A stretch of 64,000 bases of DNA from the NCBI RefSeq assembly GCF_963259705.1, contig NC_081844.1, forward strand, positions 9,099,715-9,163,714. Reading direction: 5' to 3'. The DNA is from Myotis daubentonii (Eukaryota; Chordata; Mammalia; Chiroptera; Vespertilionidae). The translations under genes and the position numbers were made by a program. Under the pieces are notes generated by a model. That model saw only the letters and a list, made by a program, of their open reading frames with translations. It was not told where the DNA came from and did no database searches. Below are positions 8,734-22,564 of this stretch, piece after piece. Within the stretch, counting starts at the first letter, position 1, and each line of letters begins with the position of its first letter.

Positions 8734-11645
8734 GTTTGTTACACGTTCATATTCATTTCCTGGAAAGAAAACTGTGTATTTTAAGAGTTTTAACACATTC
8801 TCACAGTTTCCTTAGAATTACATACTAGAACCTTCAGGATATAAACTGTCTCAGTCAAAAAAACCCATGGCGACTCAGGATCAACTGTAAACATAAACAG
8901 TGTTCTCGTCATTTCAAATCATTATACACTAGTTCTGAGCTCTATAAACAGGAATTCTTAAAGTTTGAAATGACATTTTAGTGAAAACACCACTTAAAAT
9001 AGCCCGAGTTTTTAATAATATCAGAATTGCCGTCATTTCAGAGCTTTCAACCTCTAATCTCGGTAACTGAACTCGGCGTTAAATGTAGTTAGATTCTTTT
9101 TACTTGTGTTTCAACTGTTTGTTACACGTTCATATTCATTTCCTGGAAAGAAAATTGTGTATTTTAAGAGTTTTAACACATTTTGACAGTTTCCTGAGAA
9201 GTATGTACTAGAACCTTCAGGATATAAACTGTTTCAGTCAAAAAAGGCCACGGCAACTCAGAATCAACTGTAAACATAAACAATATTCTCCACATTTCAA
9301 ATCATTATACACAAGTTCTGAGCTCTATAAACAGGAATTCTTAAAGTTCCGGAGATGTTAATATTATCAGAATTCTCGTCATTTCAAAGTTTCTACCTGT
9401 AATCTCGGGAATTGAACTCGGCTTTAAAAGTACTTAGATTCTATTTACTTGTGTTTTAACTGTTTGTTACACGTTCATATTCATTTCCTGGAAAGAAAAC
9501 TGAGTATTTTAAGAGTTTTAACACATTCTCACAGTTTCCTTAGAATTATATACTAGAACCTTCAGGATATAAACTGTCTCAGGCAAAAAAAGCCGTGGCA
9601 ACTCAGGATCAACTGTAAACATAAACAGTGTTCTCGTCATTTCAAATCATTATACACTAGTTCTGAGCTCTATAAACAGGAATTCTTAAAGTTTGAAATG
9701 ACATTTTAGTGAAAACGCCACTTAAAATAGCCTGAGTTGTTAATATTATCAGAATTGCCGTCATTTCAGAGCTTTCGACCTGTAATCTCGGTAACTGAAC
9801 TCGGCCTTAAATGAAGTTAGATTCTATTTACTTGTGTTTCAACTGTTTGTTACACGTTCATATTCATTTCCTGGAAAGAAAATTGTGTATTTTAAGAGTT
9901 TTAACACATTTTGACAGTTTCCTGAGAAGTATATACTAGAACCTTCAGGATATAAACTGTTTCAGTCAAAAAACGCCACGGCAACTCAGAATCAACTGTA
10001 AACATAAACAATATTCTCCACATTTCAAATCATTATACACAAGTTCTGAGCTCTATAAACAGGAATTCTTAAAGTTCCGGAGAGGTTAATATTATCAGAA
10101 TTCTCGTCATTTCAAAGTTTCTACCTGTAATCTCGGGAATTGAACTCGGCTTTAAATGTAGTTAGATTCTATTTACTTGTTTTTTAACTGTTTGTTACAC
10201 GTTCATATTCATTTCCTGGAAAGAAAACTGTGTATTTTAAGAGTTTTAACACATTCTCACAGTTTCCTTAGAATTACATACTAGAACCTTCAGGATATAA
10301 ACTGTCTCAGTCAAAAAAACCCATGGCGACTCAGGATCAACTGTAAACATAAACAGTGTTCTCGTCATTTCAAATCATTATACATTAGTTCTGAGCTCTA
10401 TAAACAGGAATTCTTAAAGTTTGAAATGACATTTTAGTGAAAACACCACTTAAAATAGCCCGAGTTTTTAATATTATCAGAATTGCCGTCATTTCAGAGC
10501 TTTCAACCTCTAATCTCGGTAACTGAACTCGGTGTTAAATGTAGTTAGATTCTTTTTACTTGTGTTTCAACTGTTTGTTACACGTTCATATTCATTTCCT
10601 GGAAAGAAAATTGTGTATTTTAAGAGTTTTAACACATTTTGACAGTTTCCTGAGAAGTATGTACTAGAACCTTCAGGATATAAACTGTTTCAGTCAAAAA
10701 AGGCCACGGCAACTCAGAATCAACTGTAAACATAAACAATATTCTCCACATTTCAAATCATTATACACAAGTTCTGAGCTCTATAAACAGGAATTCTTAA
10801 AGTTCCGGAGATGTTAATATTATCAGAATTCTCGTCATTTCAAAGTTTCTACCTGTAATCTCGGGAATTGAACTCGGCTTTAAAAGTACTTAGATTCTAT
10901 TTACTTGTGTTTTAACTGTTTGTTACACGTTCATATTCATTTCCTGGAAAGAAAACTGAGTATTTTAAGAGTTTTAACGCATTCTCACAGTTTCCTTAGA
11001 ATTATATACTAGAACCTTCAGGATATAAACTGTCTCAGTCAAAAAAAGCCGTGGCAACTCAGGATCAACTGTAAACATAAACAGTATTCTCCTCATTTTA
11101 AATCATTATACACAAGTACTGAGCTCTATAAACAGGAATTCTTAAAGTTTGAAATGACATTTTAGTGAAAACGCCACTTAAAATAGCCTGAGTTGTTAAT
11201 ATTATCAGAATTGCCGTCATTTCAGAGCTTTCCACCACTAATCTCGGTTATTGAACTCGGCGTTAAATGTAGTTAGATTCTATTTACTTGTGTTTCAACT
11301 GTTTGTTACACGTTCATATTCATTTCCTGGAAAGAAAATTGTGTATTTTAAGAGTTTTAACACATTTTGACAGTTTCCTGAGAAGTATGTACTAGAACCT
11401 TCAGGATATAAACTGTTTCAGTCAAAAAAGGAGACGGCAACTCAGAATCAACTGTAAACATAAACAGTATCCTCCTCATTTCAAATCATTATACACAAGT
11501 TCTGAGCTCTATAAACAGGAATTCTTAAAGTTCCGGAGAGGTTAATATTATCAGAATTCTCGTCATTTCAAAGTTTCTACCTGTAATCTCGGGAATTGAA
11601 CTCGGCTTTAAATGTACTTAGATTCTATTTACTTGTGTTTTAACT
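8734..11645. repeat. Four-monomer (1,456-bp) tandem duplication
   Basis: Starts are 8734 A3, 9117 B3, 9462 A1, 9845 B1/B2, then 10190 A3, 10573 B3, 10918 A2, 11301 B2. Both A3 copies share three private changes (gaattacatac, aaaaacccatgg, gaaaacaccac) and both B3 copies share ctttaaaagtac, all at a 1,456-bp offset. The fused B monomer at 9845 is B1 up to about 10022 and B2 from 10084, so the duplication joint lies in the roughly 60 bp between. The third monomers of the two halves differ (A1 and A2), so the shared part covers only A3 and B3. Confidence 0.88.
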
Positions 11646-14600
11646 GTTTGTTACACGTTCATATTCATTTCCTGGAAAGAAAACTGAGTATTTTAAGAGT
11701 TTTAACACATTCTCACAGTTTCCTTAGAATTATATACTAGAACCTTCAGGATATAAACTGTCTCAGGCAAAAAAAGCCGTGGCAACTCAGGATCAACTGT
11801 AAACATAAACAGTGTTCTCGTCATTTCAAATCATTATACACTAGTTCTGAGCTCTATAAACAGGAATTCTTAAAGTTTGAAATGACATTTTAGTGAAAAC
11901 GCCACTTAAAATAGCCTGAGTTGTTAATATTATCAGAATTGCCGTCATTTCAGAGCTTTCGACCTGTAATCTCGGTAACTGAACTCGGCCTTAAATGAAG
12001 TTAGATTCTATTTACTTGTGTTTCAACTGTTTGTTACACGTTCATATTCATTTCCTGGAAAGAAAATTGTGTATTTTAAGAGTTTTAACACATTTTGACA
12101 GTTTCCTGAGAAGTATATACTAGAACCTTCAGGATATAAACTGTTTCAGTCAAAAAACGCCACGGCAACTCAGAATCAACTGTAAACATAAACAATATTC
12201 TCCACATTTCAAATCATTATACACAAGTTCTGAGCTCTATAAACAGGAATTCTTAAAGTTCCGGAGATGTTAATATTATCAGAATTCTCGTCATTTCAAA
12301 GTTTCTACCTGTAATCTCGAGAATTGAACTCGGCTTTAAATGTACTTAGATTCTATTTACTTGTGTTTTAACTGTTTGTTACACGTTCATATTCATTTCC
12401 TGGAAAGAAAACTGAGTATTTTAAGAGTTTTAACGCATTCTCACAGTTTCCTTAGAATTATATACTAGAACCTTCAGGATATAAACTGTCTCAGTCAAAA
12501 AAAGCCGTGGCAACTCAGGATCAACTGTAAACATAAACAGTATTCTCCTCATTTTAAATCATTATACACAAGTACTGAGCTCTATAAACAGGAATTCTTA
12601 AAGTTTGAAATGACATTTTAGTGAAAACGCCACTTAAAATAGCCTGAGTTGTTAATATTATCAGAATTGCCGTCATTTCAGAGCTTTCCACCACTAATCT
12701 CGGTTATTGAACTCGGCGTTAAATGTAGTTAGATTCTATTTACTTGTGTTTCAACTGTTTGTTACACGTTCATATTCATTTCCTGGAAAGAAAATTGTGT
12801 ATTTTAAGAGTTTTAACACATTTTGACAGTTTCCTGAGAAGTATGTACTAGAACCTTCAGGATATAAACTGTTTCAGTCAAAAAAGGAGACGGCAACTCA
12901 GAATCAACTGTAAACATAAACAGTATCCTCCTCATTTCAAATCATTATACACAAGTTCTGAGCTCTATAAACAGGAATTCTTAAAGTTCCGGAGAGGTTA
13001 ATATTATCAGAATTCTCGTCATTTCAAAGTTTCTACCTGTAATCTCGGGAATTGAACTCGGCTTTAAATGTACTTAGATTCTATTTACTTGTGTTTTAAC
13101 TGTTTGTTACACGTTCATATTCATTTCCTGGAAAGAAAACTGAGTATTTTAAGAGTTTTAACACATTCTCACAGTTTCCTTAGAATTATATACTAGAACC
13201 TTCAGGATATAAACTGTCTCAGGCAAAAAAAGCCGTGGCGACTCAGGATCAACTGTAAACATAAACAGTGTTCTCGTCATTTCAAATCATTATACACTAG
13301 TTCTGAGCTCTATAAACAGGAATTCTTAAAGTTTGAAATGACATTTTAGTGAAAACGCCACTTAAAATAGCCTGAGTTGTTAATATTATCAGAATTGCCG
13401 TCATTTCAGAGCTTTCGACCTGTAATCTCGGTAACTGAACTCGGCCTTAAATGAAGTTAGATTCTATTTACTTGTGTTTCAACTGTTTGTTACACGTTCA
13501 TATTCATTTCCTGGAAAGAAAATTGTGTATTTTAAGAGTTTTAACACATTTTGACAGTTTCCTGAGAAGTATATACTAGAACCTTCAGGATATAAACTGT
13601 TTCAGTGAAAAAACGCCACGGCAACTCAGAATCAACTGTAAACATAAACAATATTCTCCACATTTCAAATCATTATACACAAGTTCTGAGCTCTATAAAC
13701 AGGAATTCTTAAAGTTCCGGAGATGTTAATATTATCAGAATTCTCGTCATTTCAAAGTTTCTACCTGTAATCTCGAGAATTGAACTCGGCTTTAAATGTA
13801 CTTAGATTCTATTTACTTGTGTTTTAACTGTTTGTTACACGTTCATATTCATTTCCTGGAAAGAAAACTGAGTATTTTAAGAGTTTTAACACATTCTCAC
13901 AGTTTCCTTAGAATTATATACTAGAACCTTCAGGATATAAACTGTCTCAGGCAAAAAAAGCCGTGGCAACTCAGGATCAACTGTAAACATAAACAGTATT
14001 CTCCTCATTTTAAATCATTATACACAAGTACTGAGCTCTATAAACAGGAATTCTTAAAGTTTGAAATGACATTTTAGTGAAAACGCCACTTAAAATAGCC
14101 TGAGTTGTTAATATTATCAGAATTGCCGTCATTTCAGAGCTTTCCACCACTAATCTCGGTAACTGAACTCGGCCTTAAATGAAGTTAGATTCTATTTACT
14201 TGTGTTTCAACTGTTTGTTACACGTTCATATTCATTTCCTGGAAAGAAAATTGTGTATTTTAAGAGTTTTAACACATTTTGACAGTTTCCTGAGAAGTAT
14301 ATACTAGAATCTTCAGGATATAAACTGTTTCAGTCAAAAAACGCCACGGCAACTCAGAATCAACTGTAAACATAAACAATATTCTCCACATTTCAAATCA
14401 TTATACACAAGTTCTGAGCTCTATAAACAGGAATTCTTAAAGTTCCGGAGATGTTAATATTATCAGAATTCTCGTCATTTCAAAGTTTCTACCTGTAATC
14501 TCGAGAATTGAACTCGGCTTTAAATGTACTTAGATTCTATTTACTTGTGTTTTAACTGTTTGTTACACGTTCATATTCATTTCCTGGAAAGAAAACTGAG

Positions 14601-17468
14601 TATTTTAAGAGTTTTAACGCATTCTCACAGTTTCCTTAGAATTATATACTAGAACCTTCAGGATATAAACTGTCTCAGTCAAAAAAAGCCGTGGCAACTC
14701 AGGATCAACTGTAAACATAAACAGTATTCTCCTCATTTTAAATCATTATACACAAGTACTGAGCTCTATAAACAGGAATTCTTAAAGTTTGAAATGACAT
14801 TTTAGTGAAAACGCCACTTAAAATAGCCTGAGTTGTTAATATTATCAGAATTGCCGTCATTTCAGAGCTTTCCACCACTAATCTCGGTTATTGAACTCGG
14901 CGTTAAATGTAGTTAGATTCTATTTACTTGTGTTTCAACTGTTTGTTACACGTTCATATTCATTTCCTGGAAAGAAAATTGTGTATTTTAAGAGTTTTAA
15001 CACATTTTGACAGTTTCCTGAGAAGTATGTACTAGAACCTTCAGGATATAAACTGTTTCAGTCAAAAAAGGAGACGGCAACTCAGAATCAACTGTAAACA
15101 TAAACAGTATCCTCCTCATTTCAAATCATTATACACAAGTTCTGAGCTCTATAAACAGGAATTCTTAAAGTTCCGGAGAGGTTAATATTATCAGAATTCT
15201 CGTCATTTCAAAGTTTCTACCTGTAATCTCGGGAATTGAACTCGGCTTTAAATGTACTTAGATTCTATTTACTTGTGTTTTAACTGTTTGTTACACGTTC
15301 ATATTCATTTCCTGGAAAGAAAACTGAGTATTTTAAGAGTTTTAACACATTCTCACAGTTTCCTTAGAATTATATACTAGAACCTTCAGGATATAAACTG
15401 TCTCAGGCAAAAAAAGCCGTGGCAACTCAGGATCAACTGTAAACATAAACAGTGTTCTCGTCATTTCAAATCATTATACACTAGTTCTGAGCTCTATAAA
15501 CAGGAATTCTTAAAGTTTGAAATGACATTTTAGTGAAAACGCCACTTAAAATAGCCTGAGTTGTTAATATTATCAGAATTGCCGTCATTTCAGAGCTTTC
15601 GACCTGTAATCTCGGTAACTGAACTCGGCCTTAAATGAAGTTAGATTCTATTTACTTGTGTTTCAACTGTTTGTTACACGTTCATATTCATTTCCTGGAA
15701 AGAAAATTGTGTATTTTAAGAGTTTTAACACATTTTGACAGTTTCCTGAGAAGTATATACTAGAACCTTCAGGATATAAACTGTTTCAGTCAAAAAACGC
15801 CACGGCAACTCAGAATCAACTGTAAACATAAACAATATTCTCCACATTTCAAATCATTATACACAAGTTCTGAGCTCTATAAACAGGAATTCTTAAAGTT
15901 CCGGAGATGTTAATATTATCAGAATTCTCGTCATTTCAAAGTTTCTACCTGTAATCTCGAGAATTGAACTCGGCTTTAAATGTACTTAGATTCTATTTAC
16001 TTGTGTTTTAACTGTTTGTTACACGTTCATATTCATTTCCTGGAAAGAAAACTGAGTATTTTAAGAGTTTTAACACATTCTCACAGTTTCCTTAGAATTA
16101 TATACTAGAACCTTCAGGATATAAACTGTCTCAGGCAAAAAAAGCCGTGGCAACTCAGGATCAACTGTAAACATAAACAGTATTCTCCTCATTTTAAATC
16201 ATTATACACAAGTACTGAGCTCTATAAACAGGAATTCTTAAAGTTTGAAATGACATTTTAGTGAAAACGCCACTTAAAATAGCCTGAGTTGTTAATATTA
16301 TCAGAATTGCCGTCATTTCAGAGCTTTCCACCACTAATCTCGGTTATTGAACTCGGCGTTAAATGTAGTTAGATTCTATTTACTTGTGTTTCAACTGTTT
16401 GTTACACGTTCATATTCATTTCCTGGAAAGAAAATTGTGTATTTTAAGAGTTTTAACACATTTTGACAGTTTCCTGAGAAGTATGTACTAGAACCTTCAG
16501 GATATAAACTGTTTCAGTCAAAAAAGGAGACGCAACTCAGAATCAACTGTAAACATAAACAGTATCCTCCTCATTTCAAATCATTATACACAAGTTCTGA
16601 GCTCTATAAACAGGAATTCTTAAAGTTCCGGAGAGGTTAATATTATCAGAATTCTCGTCATTTCAAAGTTTCTACCTGTAATCTCGGGAATTGAACTCGG
16701 CTTTAAATGTAGTTAGATTCTATTTACTTGTTTTTTAACTGTTTGTTACACGTTCATATTCATTTCCTGGAAAGAAAACTGTGTATTTTAAGAGTTTTAA
16801 CACATTCTCACAGTTTCCTTAGAATTATATACTAGAACCTTCAGGATATAAACTGTCTCAGTCAAAAAAAGCCATGGCGACTCAGGATCAACTGTAAACA
16901 TAAACAGTGTTCTCGTCATTTCAAATCATTATACACTAGTTCTGAGCTCTATAAACAGGAATTCTTAAAGTTTGAAATGACATTTTAGTGAAAACGCCAC
17001 TTAAAATAGCCCGAGTTTTTAATAATATCAGAATTGCCGTCATTTCAGAGCTTTCAACCTCTAATCTCGGTAACTGAACTCCGCGTTAAATGTAGTTAGA
17101 TTCTTTTTACTTGTGTTTCAACTGTTTGTTACACGTTCATATTCATTTCCTGGAAAGAAAATTGTGTATTTTAAGAGTTTTAACACATTTTGACAGTTTC
17201 CTGAGAAGTATGTACTAGAACCTTCAGGATATAAACTGTTTCAGTCAAAAAAGGCCACGGCAACTCAGAATCAACTGTAAACATAAACAATATTCTCCAC
17301 ATTTCAAATCATTATACACAAGTTCTGAGCTCTATAAACAGGAATTCTTAAAGTTCCGGAGATGTTAATATTATCAGAATTCTCGTCATTTCAAAGTTTC
17401 TACCTGTAATCTCCGGAATTGAACTCGGCTTTAAATGTACTTAGATTCTATTTACTTGTGTTTTAACT
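11646..17468. repeat. Sixteen-monomer stretch (5,823 bp)
   Basis: Starts are 11646 A1, 12029 B1, 12374 A2, 12757 B2, 13102 A1, 13485 B1, 13830 A1/A2/A1 mosaic, 14213 B1, 14558 A2, 14941 B2, 15286 A1, 15669 B1, 16014 A1/A2 mosaic, 16397 B2 (one-base deletion), 16741 A3, 17124 B3. A1-B1-A2-B2 tetramers (2,912/2 bp) dominate; A3-B3 occurs once. The beginning of the stretch is repeated from 17469 at an offset of 5,823 bp. Confidence 0.85.
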
Positions 17469-19652
17469 GTTTGTTACACGTTCATATTCATTTCCTGGAA
17501 AGAAAACTGAGTATTTTAAGAGTTTTAACACATTCTCACAGTTTCCTTAGAATTATATACTAGAACCTTCAGGATATAAACTGTCTCAGGCAAAAAAAGC
17601 CGTGGCAACTCAGGATCAACTGTAAACATAAACAGTGTTCTCGTCATTTCAAATCATTATACACTAGTTCTGAGCTCTATAAACAGGAATTCTTAAAGTT
17701 TGAAATGACATTTTAGTGAAAACGCCACTTAAAATAGCCTGAGTTGTTAATATTATCAGAATTGCCGTCATTTCAGAGCTTTCGACCTGTAATCTCGGTA
17801 ACTGAACTCGGCCTTAAATGAAGTTAGATTCTATTTACTTGTGTTTCAACTGTTTGTTACACGTTCATATTCATTTCCTGGAAAGAAAATTGTGTATTTT
17901 AAGAGTTTTAACACATTTTGACAGGTTCCTGAGAAGTATATACTAGAACCTTCAGGATATAAACTGTTTCAGTCAAAAAACGCCACGGCAACTCAGAATC
18001 AACTGTAAACATAAACAATATTCTCCACATTTCAAATCATTATACACAAGTTCTGAGCTCTATAAACAGGAATTCTTAAAGTTCCGGAGATGTTAATATT
18101 ATCAGAATTCTCGTCATTTCAAAGTTTCTACCTGTAATCTCGAGAATTGAACTCGGCTTTAAATGTACTTAGATTCTATTTACTTGTGTTTTAACTGTTT
18201 GTTACACGTTCATATTCATTTCCTGGAAAGAAAACTGAGTATTTTAAGAGTTTTAAAGCATTCTCACAGTTTCCTTAGAATTATATACTAGAACCTTCAG
18301 GATATAAACTGTCTCAGTCAAAAAAAGCCGTGGCAACTCAGGATCAACTGTAAACATAAACAGTATTCTCCTCATTTTAAATCATTATACACAAGTACTG
18401 AGCTCTATAAACAGGAATTCTTAAAGTTTGAAATGACATTTTAGTGAAAACGCCACTTAAAATAGCCTGAGTTGTTAATATTATCAGAATTGCCGTCATT
18501 TCAGAGCTTTCCACCACTAATCTCGGTTATTGAACTCGGCGTTAAATGTAGTTAGATTCTATTTACTTGTGTTTCAACTGTTTGTTACACGTTCATATTC
18601 ATTTCCTGGAAAGAAAATTGTGTATTTTAAGAGTTTTAACACATTTTGACAGTTTCCTGAGAAGTATGTACTAGAACCTTCAGGATATAAACTGTTTCAG
18701 TCAAAAAAGGAGACGGCAACTCAGAATCAACTGTAAACATAAACAGTATCCTCCTCATTTCAAATCATTATACACAAGTTCTGAGCTCTATAAACAGGAA
18801 TTCTTAAAGTTCCGGAGAGGTTAATATTATCAGAATTCTCGTCATTTCAAAGTTTCTACCTGTAATCTCGGGAATTGAACTCGGCTTTAAATGTACTTAG
18901 ATTCTATTTACTTGTGTTTTAACTGTTTGTTACACGTTCATATTCATTTCCTGGAAAGAAAACTGAGTATTTTAAGAGTTTTAACACATTCTCACAGTTT
19001 CCTTAGAATTATATACTAGAACCTTCAGGATATAAACTGTCTCAGGCAAAAAAAGCCGTGGCGACTCAGGATCAACTGTAAACATAAACAGTGTTCTCGT
19101 CATTTCAAATCATTATACACTAGTTCTGAGCTCTATAAACAGGAATTCTTAAAGTTTGAAATGACATTTTAGTGAAAACGCCACTTAAAATAGCCTGAGT
19201 TGTTAATATTATCAGAATTGCCGTCATTTCAGAGCTTTCGACCTGTAATCTCGGTAACTGAACTCGGCCTTAAATGAAGTTAGATTCTATTTACTTGTGT
19301 TTCAACTGTTTGTTACACGTTCATATTCATTTCCTGGAAAGAAAATTGTGTATTTTAAGAGTTTTAACACATTTTGACAGTTTCCTGAGAAGTATATACT
19401 AGAACCTTCAGGATATAAACTGTTTCAGTGAAAAAACGCCACGGCAACTCAGAATCAACTGTAAACATAAACAATATTCTCCACATTTCAAATCATTATA
19501 CACAAGTTCTGAGCTCTATAAACAGGAATTCTTAAAGTTCCGGAGATGTTAATATTATCAGAATTCTCGTCATTTCAAAGTTTCTACCTGTAATCTCGAG
19601 AATTGAACTCGGCTTTAAATGTACTTAGATTCTATTTACTTGTGTTTTAACT
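17469..19652. repeat. Second copy of the 11646-13829 block
   Basis: Starts are 17469 A1, 17852 B1, 18197 A2, 18580 B2, 18925 A1, 19308 B1. Private markers shared with the first copy at 5,823 bp offset are gccgtggcgactc in the A1 at 13102 and 18925, and cagtgaaaaaacgcc in the B1 at 13485 and 19308. The copy has its own changes: acaggttcctg near 17932, and taaagcattc near 18256 where the first copy reads taacgcattc. Similarity in phase ends near 19653, where the first copy continues with a mosaic A and this one with A2. Confidence 0.85.
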
Positions 19653-22564
19653 GTTTGTTACACGTTCATATTCATTTCCTGGAAAGAAAACTGAGTATTT
19701 TAAGAGTTTTAACGCATTCTCACAGTTTCCTTAGAATTATATACTAGAACCTTCAGGATATAAACTGTCTCAGTCAAAAAAAGCCGTGGCAACTCAGGAT
19801 CAACTGTAAACATAAACAGTATTCTCCTCATTTTAAATCATTATACACAAGTACTGAGCTCTATAAACAGGAATTCTTAAAGTTTGAAATGACATTTTAG
19901 TGAAAACGCCACTTAAAATAGCCTGAGTTGTTAATATTATCAGAATTGCCGTCATTTCAGAGCTTTCCACCACTAATCTCGGTTATTGAACTCGGCGTTA
20001 AATGTAGTTAGATTCTATTTACTTGTGTTTCAACTGTTTGTTACACGTTCATATTCATTTCCTGGAAAGAAAATTGTGTATTTTAAGAGTTTTAACACAT
20101 TTTGACAGTTTCCTGAGAAGTATGTACTAGAACCTTCAGGATATAAACTGTTTCAGTCAAAAAAGGAGACGGCAACTCAGAATCAACTGTAAACATAAAC
20201 AGTATCCTCCTCATTTCAAATCATTATACACAAGTTCTGAGCTCTATAAACAGGAATTCTTAAAGTTCCGGAGAGGTTAATATTATCAGAATTCTCGTCA
20301 TTTCAAAGTTTCTACCTGTAATCTCGGGAATTGAACTCGGCTTTAAATGTACTTAGATTCTATTTACTTGTGTTTTAACTGTTTGTTACACGTTCATATT
20401 CATTTCCTGGAAAGAAAACTGAGTATTTTAAGAGTTTTAACACATTCTCACAGTTTCCTTAGAATTATATACTAGAACCTTCAGGATATAAACTGTCTCA
20501 GGCAAAAAAAGCCGTGGCAACTCAGGATCAACTGTAAACATAAACAGTGTTCTCGTCATTTCAAATCATTATACACTAGTTCTGAGCTCTATAAACAGGA
20601 ATTCTTAAAGTTTGAAATGACATTTTAGTGAAAACGCCACTTAAAATAGCCTGAGTTGTTAATATTATCAGAATTGCCGTCATTTCAGAGCTTTCGACCT
20701 GTAATCTCGGTAACTGAACTCGGCCTTAAACGAAGTTAGATTCTATTTACTTGTGTTTCAACTGTTTGTTACACGTTCATATTCATTTCCTGGAAAGAAA
20801 ATTGTGTATTTTAAGAGTTTTAACACATTTTGACAGTTTCCTGAGAAGTATATACTAGAACCTTCAGGATATAAACTGTTTCAGTCAAAAAACGCCACGG
20901 CAACTCAGAATCAACTGTAAACATAAAGAATATTCTCCACATTTCAAATCATTATACACAAGTTCTGAGCTCTATAAACAGGAATTCTTAAAGTTCCGGA
21001 GATGTTAATATTATCAGAATTCTCGTCATTTCAAAGTTTCTACCTGTAATCTCGAGAATTGAACTCGGCTTTAAATTTACTTAGATTCTATTTACTTGTG
21101 TTTTAACTGTTTGTTACACGTTCATATTCATTTCCTGGAAAGAAAACTGAGTATTTTAAGAGTTTTCACACATTCTCACAGTTTCCTTAGAATTATATAC
21201 TAGAACCTTCAGGATATAAACTGTCTCAGTCAAAAAAAGCCGTGGCAAATCAGGATCAACTGTAAACATAAACAGTATTCTCCTCATTTTAAATCATTAT
21301 ACACAAGTACTGAGCTCTATAAACAGGAATTCTTAAAGTTTGAAATGACATTTTAGTGAAAACGCCACTTAAAATAGCCTGAGTTGTTAATATTATCAGA
21401 ATTGCCGTCATTTCAGAGCTTTCCACCACTAATCTCGGTTATTGAACTCGGCGTTAAATGTAGTTAGATTCTATTTACTTGTGTTTCAACTGTTTGTTAC
21501 ACGTTCATATTCATTTCCTGGAAAGAAAATTGTGTATTTTAAGAGTTTTAACACATTTTGACAGTTTCCTGAGAAGTATGTACTAGAACCTTCAGGATAT
21601 AAACTGTTTCAGTCAAAAAAGGAGACGGCAACTCAGAATCAACTGTAAACATAAACAGTATCCTCCTCATTTCAAATCATTATACACAAGTTCTGAGCTC
21701 TATAAACAGGAATTCTTAAAGTTCCGGAGAGGTTAATATTATCAGAATTCTCGTCATTTCAAAGTTTCTACCTGTAATCTCGGGAATTGAACTCGGCTTT
21801 AAATGTAGTTAGATTCTATTTACTTGTTTTTTAACTGTTTGTTACACGTTCATATTCATTTCCTGGAAAGAAAACTGTGTATTTTAAGAGTTTTAACACA
21901 TTCTCACAGTTTCCTTAGAATCATATACTAGAACCTTCAGGATATAAACTGTCTCAGTCAAAAAAAGCCATGGCGACTCAGGATCAACTGTAAACATAAA
22001 CAGTGTTCTCGTCATTTCAAATCATTATACACTAGTTCTGAGCTCTATAAACAGGAATTCTTAAAGTTTGAAATGACATTTTAGTGAAAACGCCACTTAA
22101 AATAGCCCGAGTTTTTAATATTATCAGAATTGCCGTCATTTCAGAGCTTTCAACCTCTAATCTCGGTAACTGAACTCGGCGTTAAATGTAGTTAGATTCT
22201 TTTTACTTGTGTTTCAACTGTTTGTTACACGTTCATATTCATTTCCTGGAAAGAAAATTGTGTATTTTAAGAGTTTTAACACATTTTGACAGTTTCCTGA
22301 GAAGTATGTACTAGAACCTTCAGGATATAAACTGTTTCAGTCAAAAAAGGCCACGGCAACTCAGAATCAACTGTAAACATAAACAGTATCCTCCTCATTT
22401 CAAATCATTATACACAAGTTCTGAGCTCTATAAACAGGAATTCTTAAAGTTCCGGAGAGGTTAATATTATCAGAATTCTCGTCATTTCAAAGTTTCTACC
22501 TGTAATCTCGGGAATTGAACTCGGCTTTAAATGTACTTAGATTCTATTTACTTGTGTTTTAACT
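19653..22564. repeat. Eight-monomer block, first copy of the 7,318-bp duplication
   Basis: Starts are 19653 A2, 20036 B2, 20381 A1, 20764 B1, 21109 A2, 21492 B2, 21837 A3, 22220 B3/B2 mosaic. Six private markers (ccttaaacgaag, ataaagaatattc, ctttaaatttac, gttttcacacattc, gcaaatcagg, gaatcatatac) recur 7,318 bp downstream at 27699-29883. The monomer at 22220 is a B3/B2 fusion (ggccacgg followed by cagtatcctcc) that is also found at 29538, 41567 and 49230. Confidence 0.9.
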
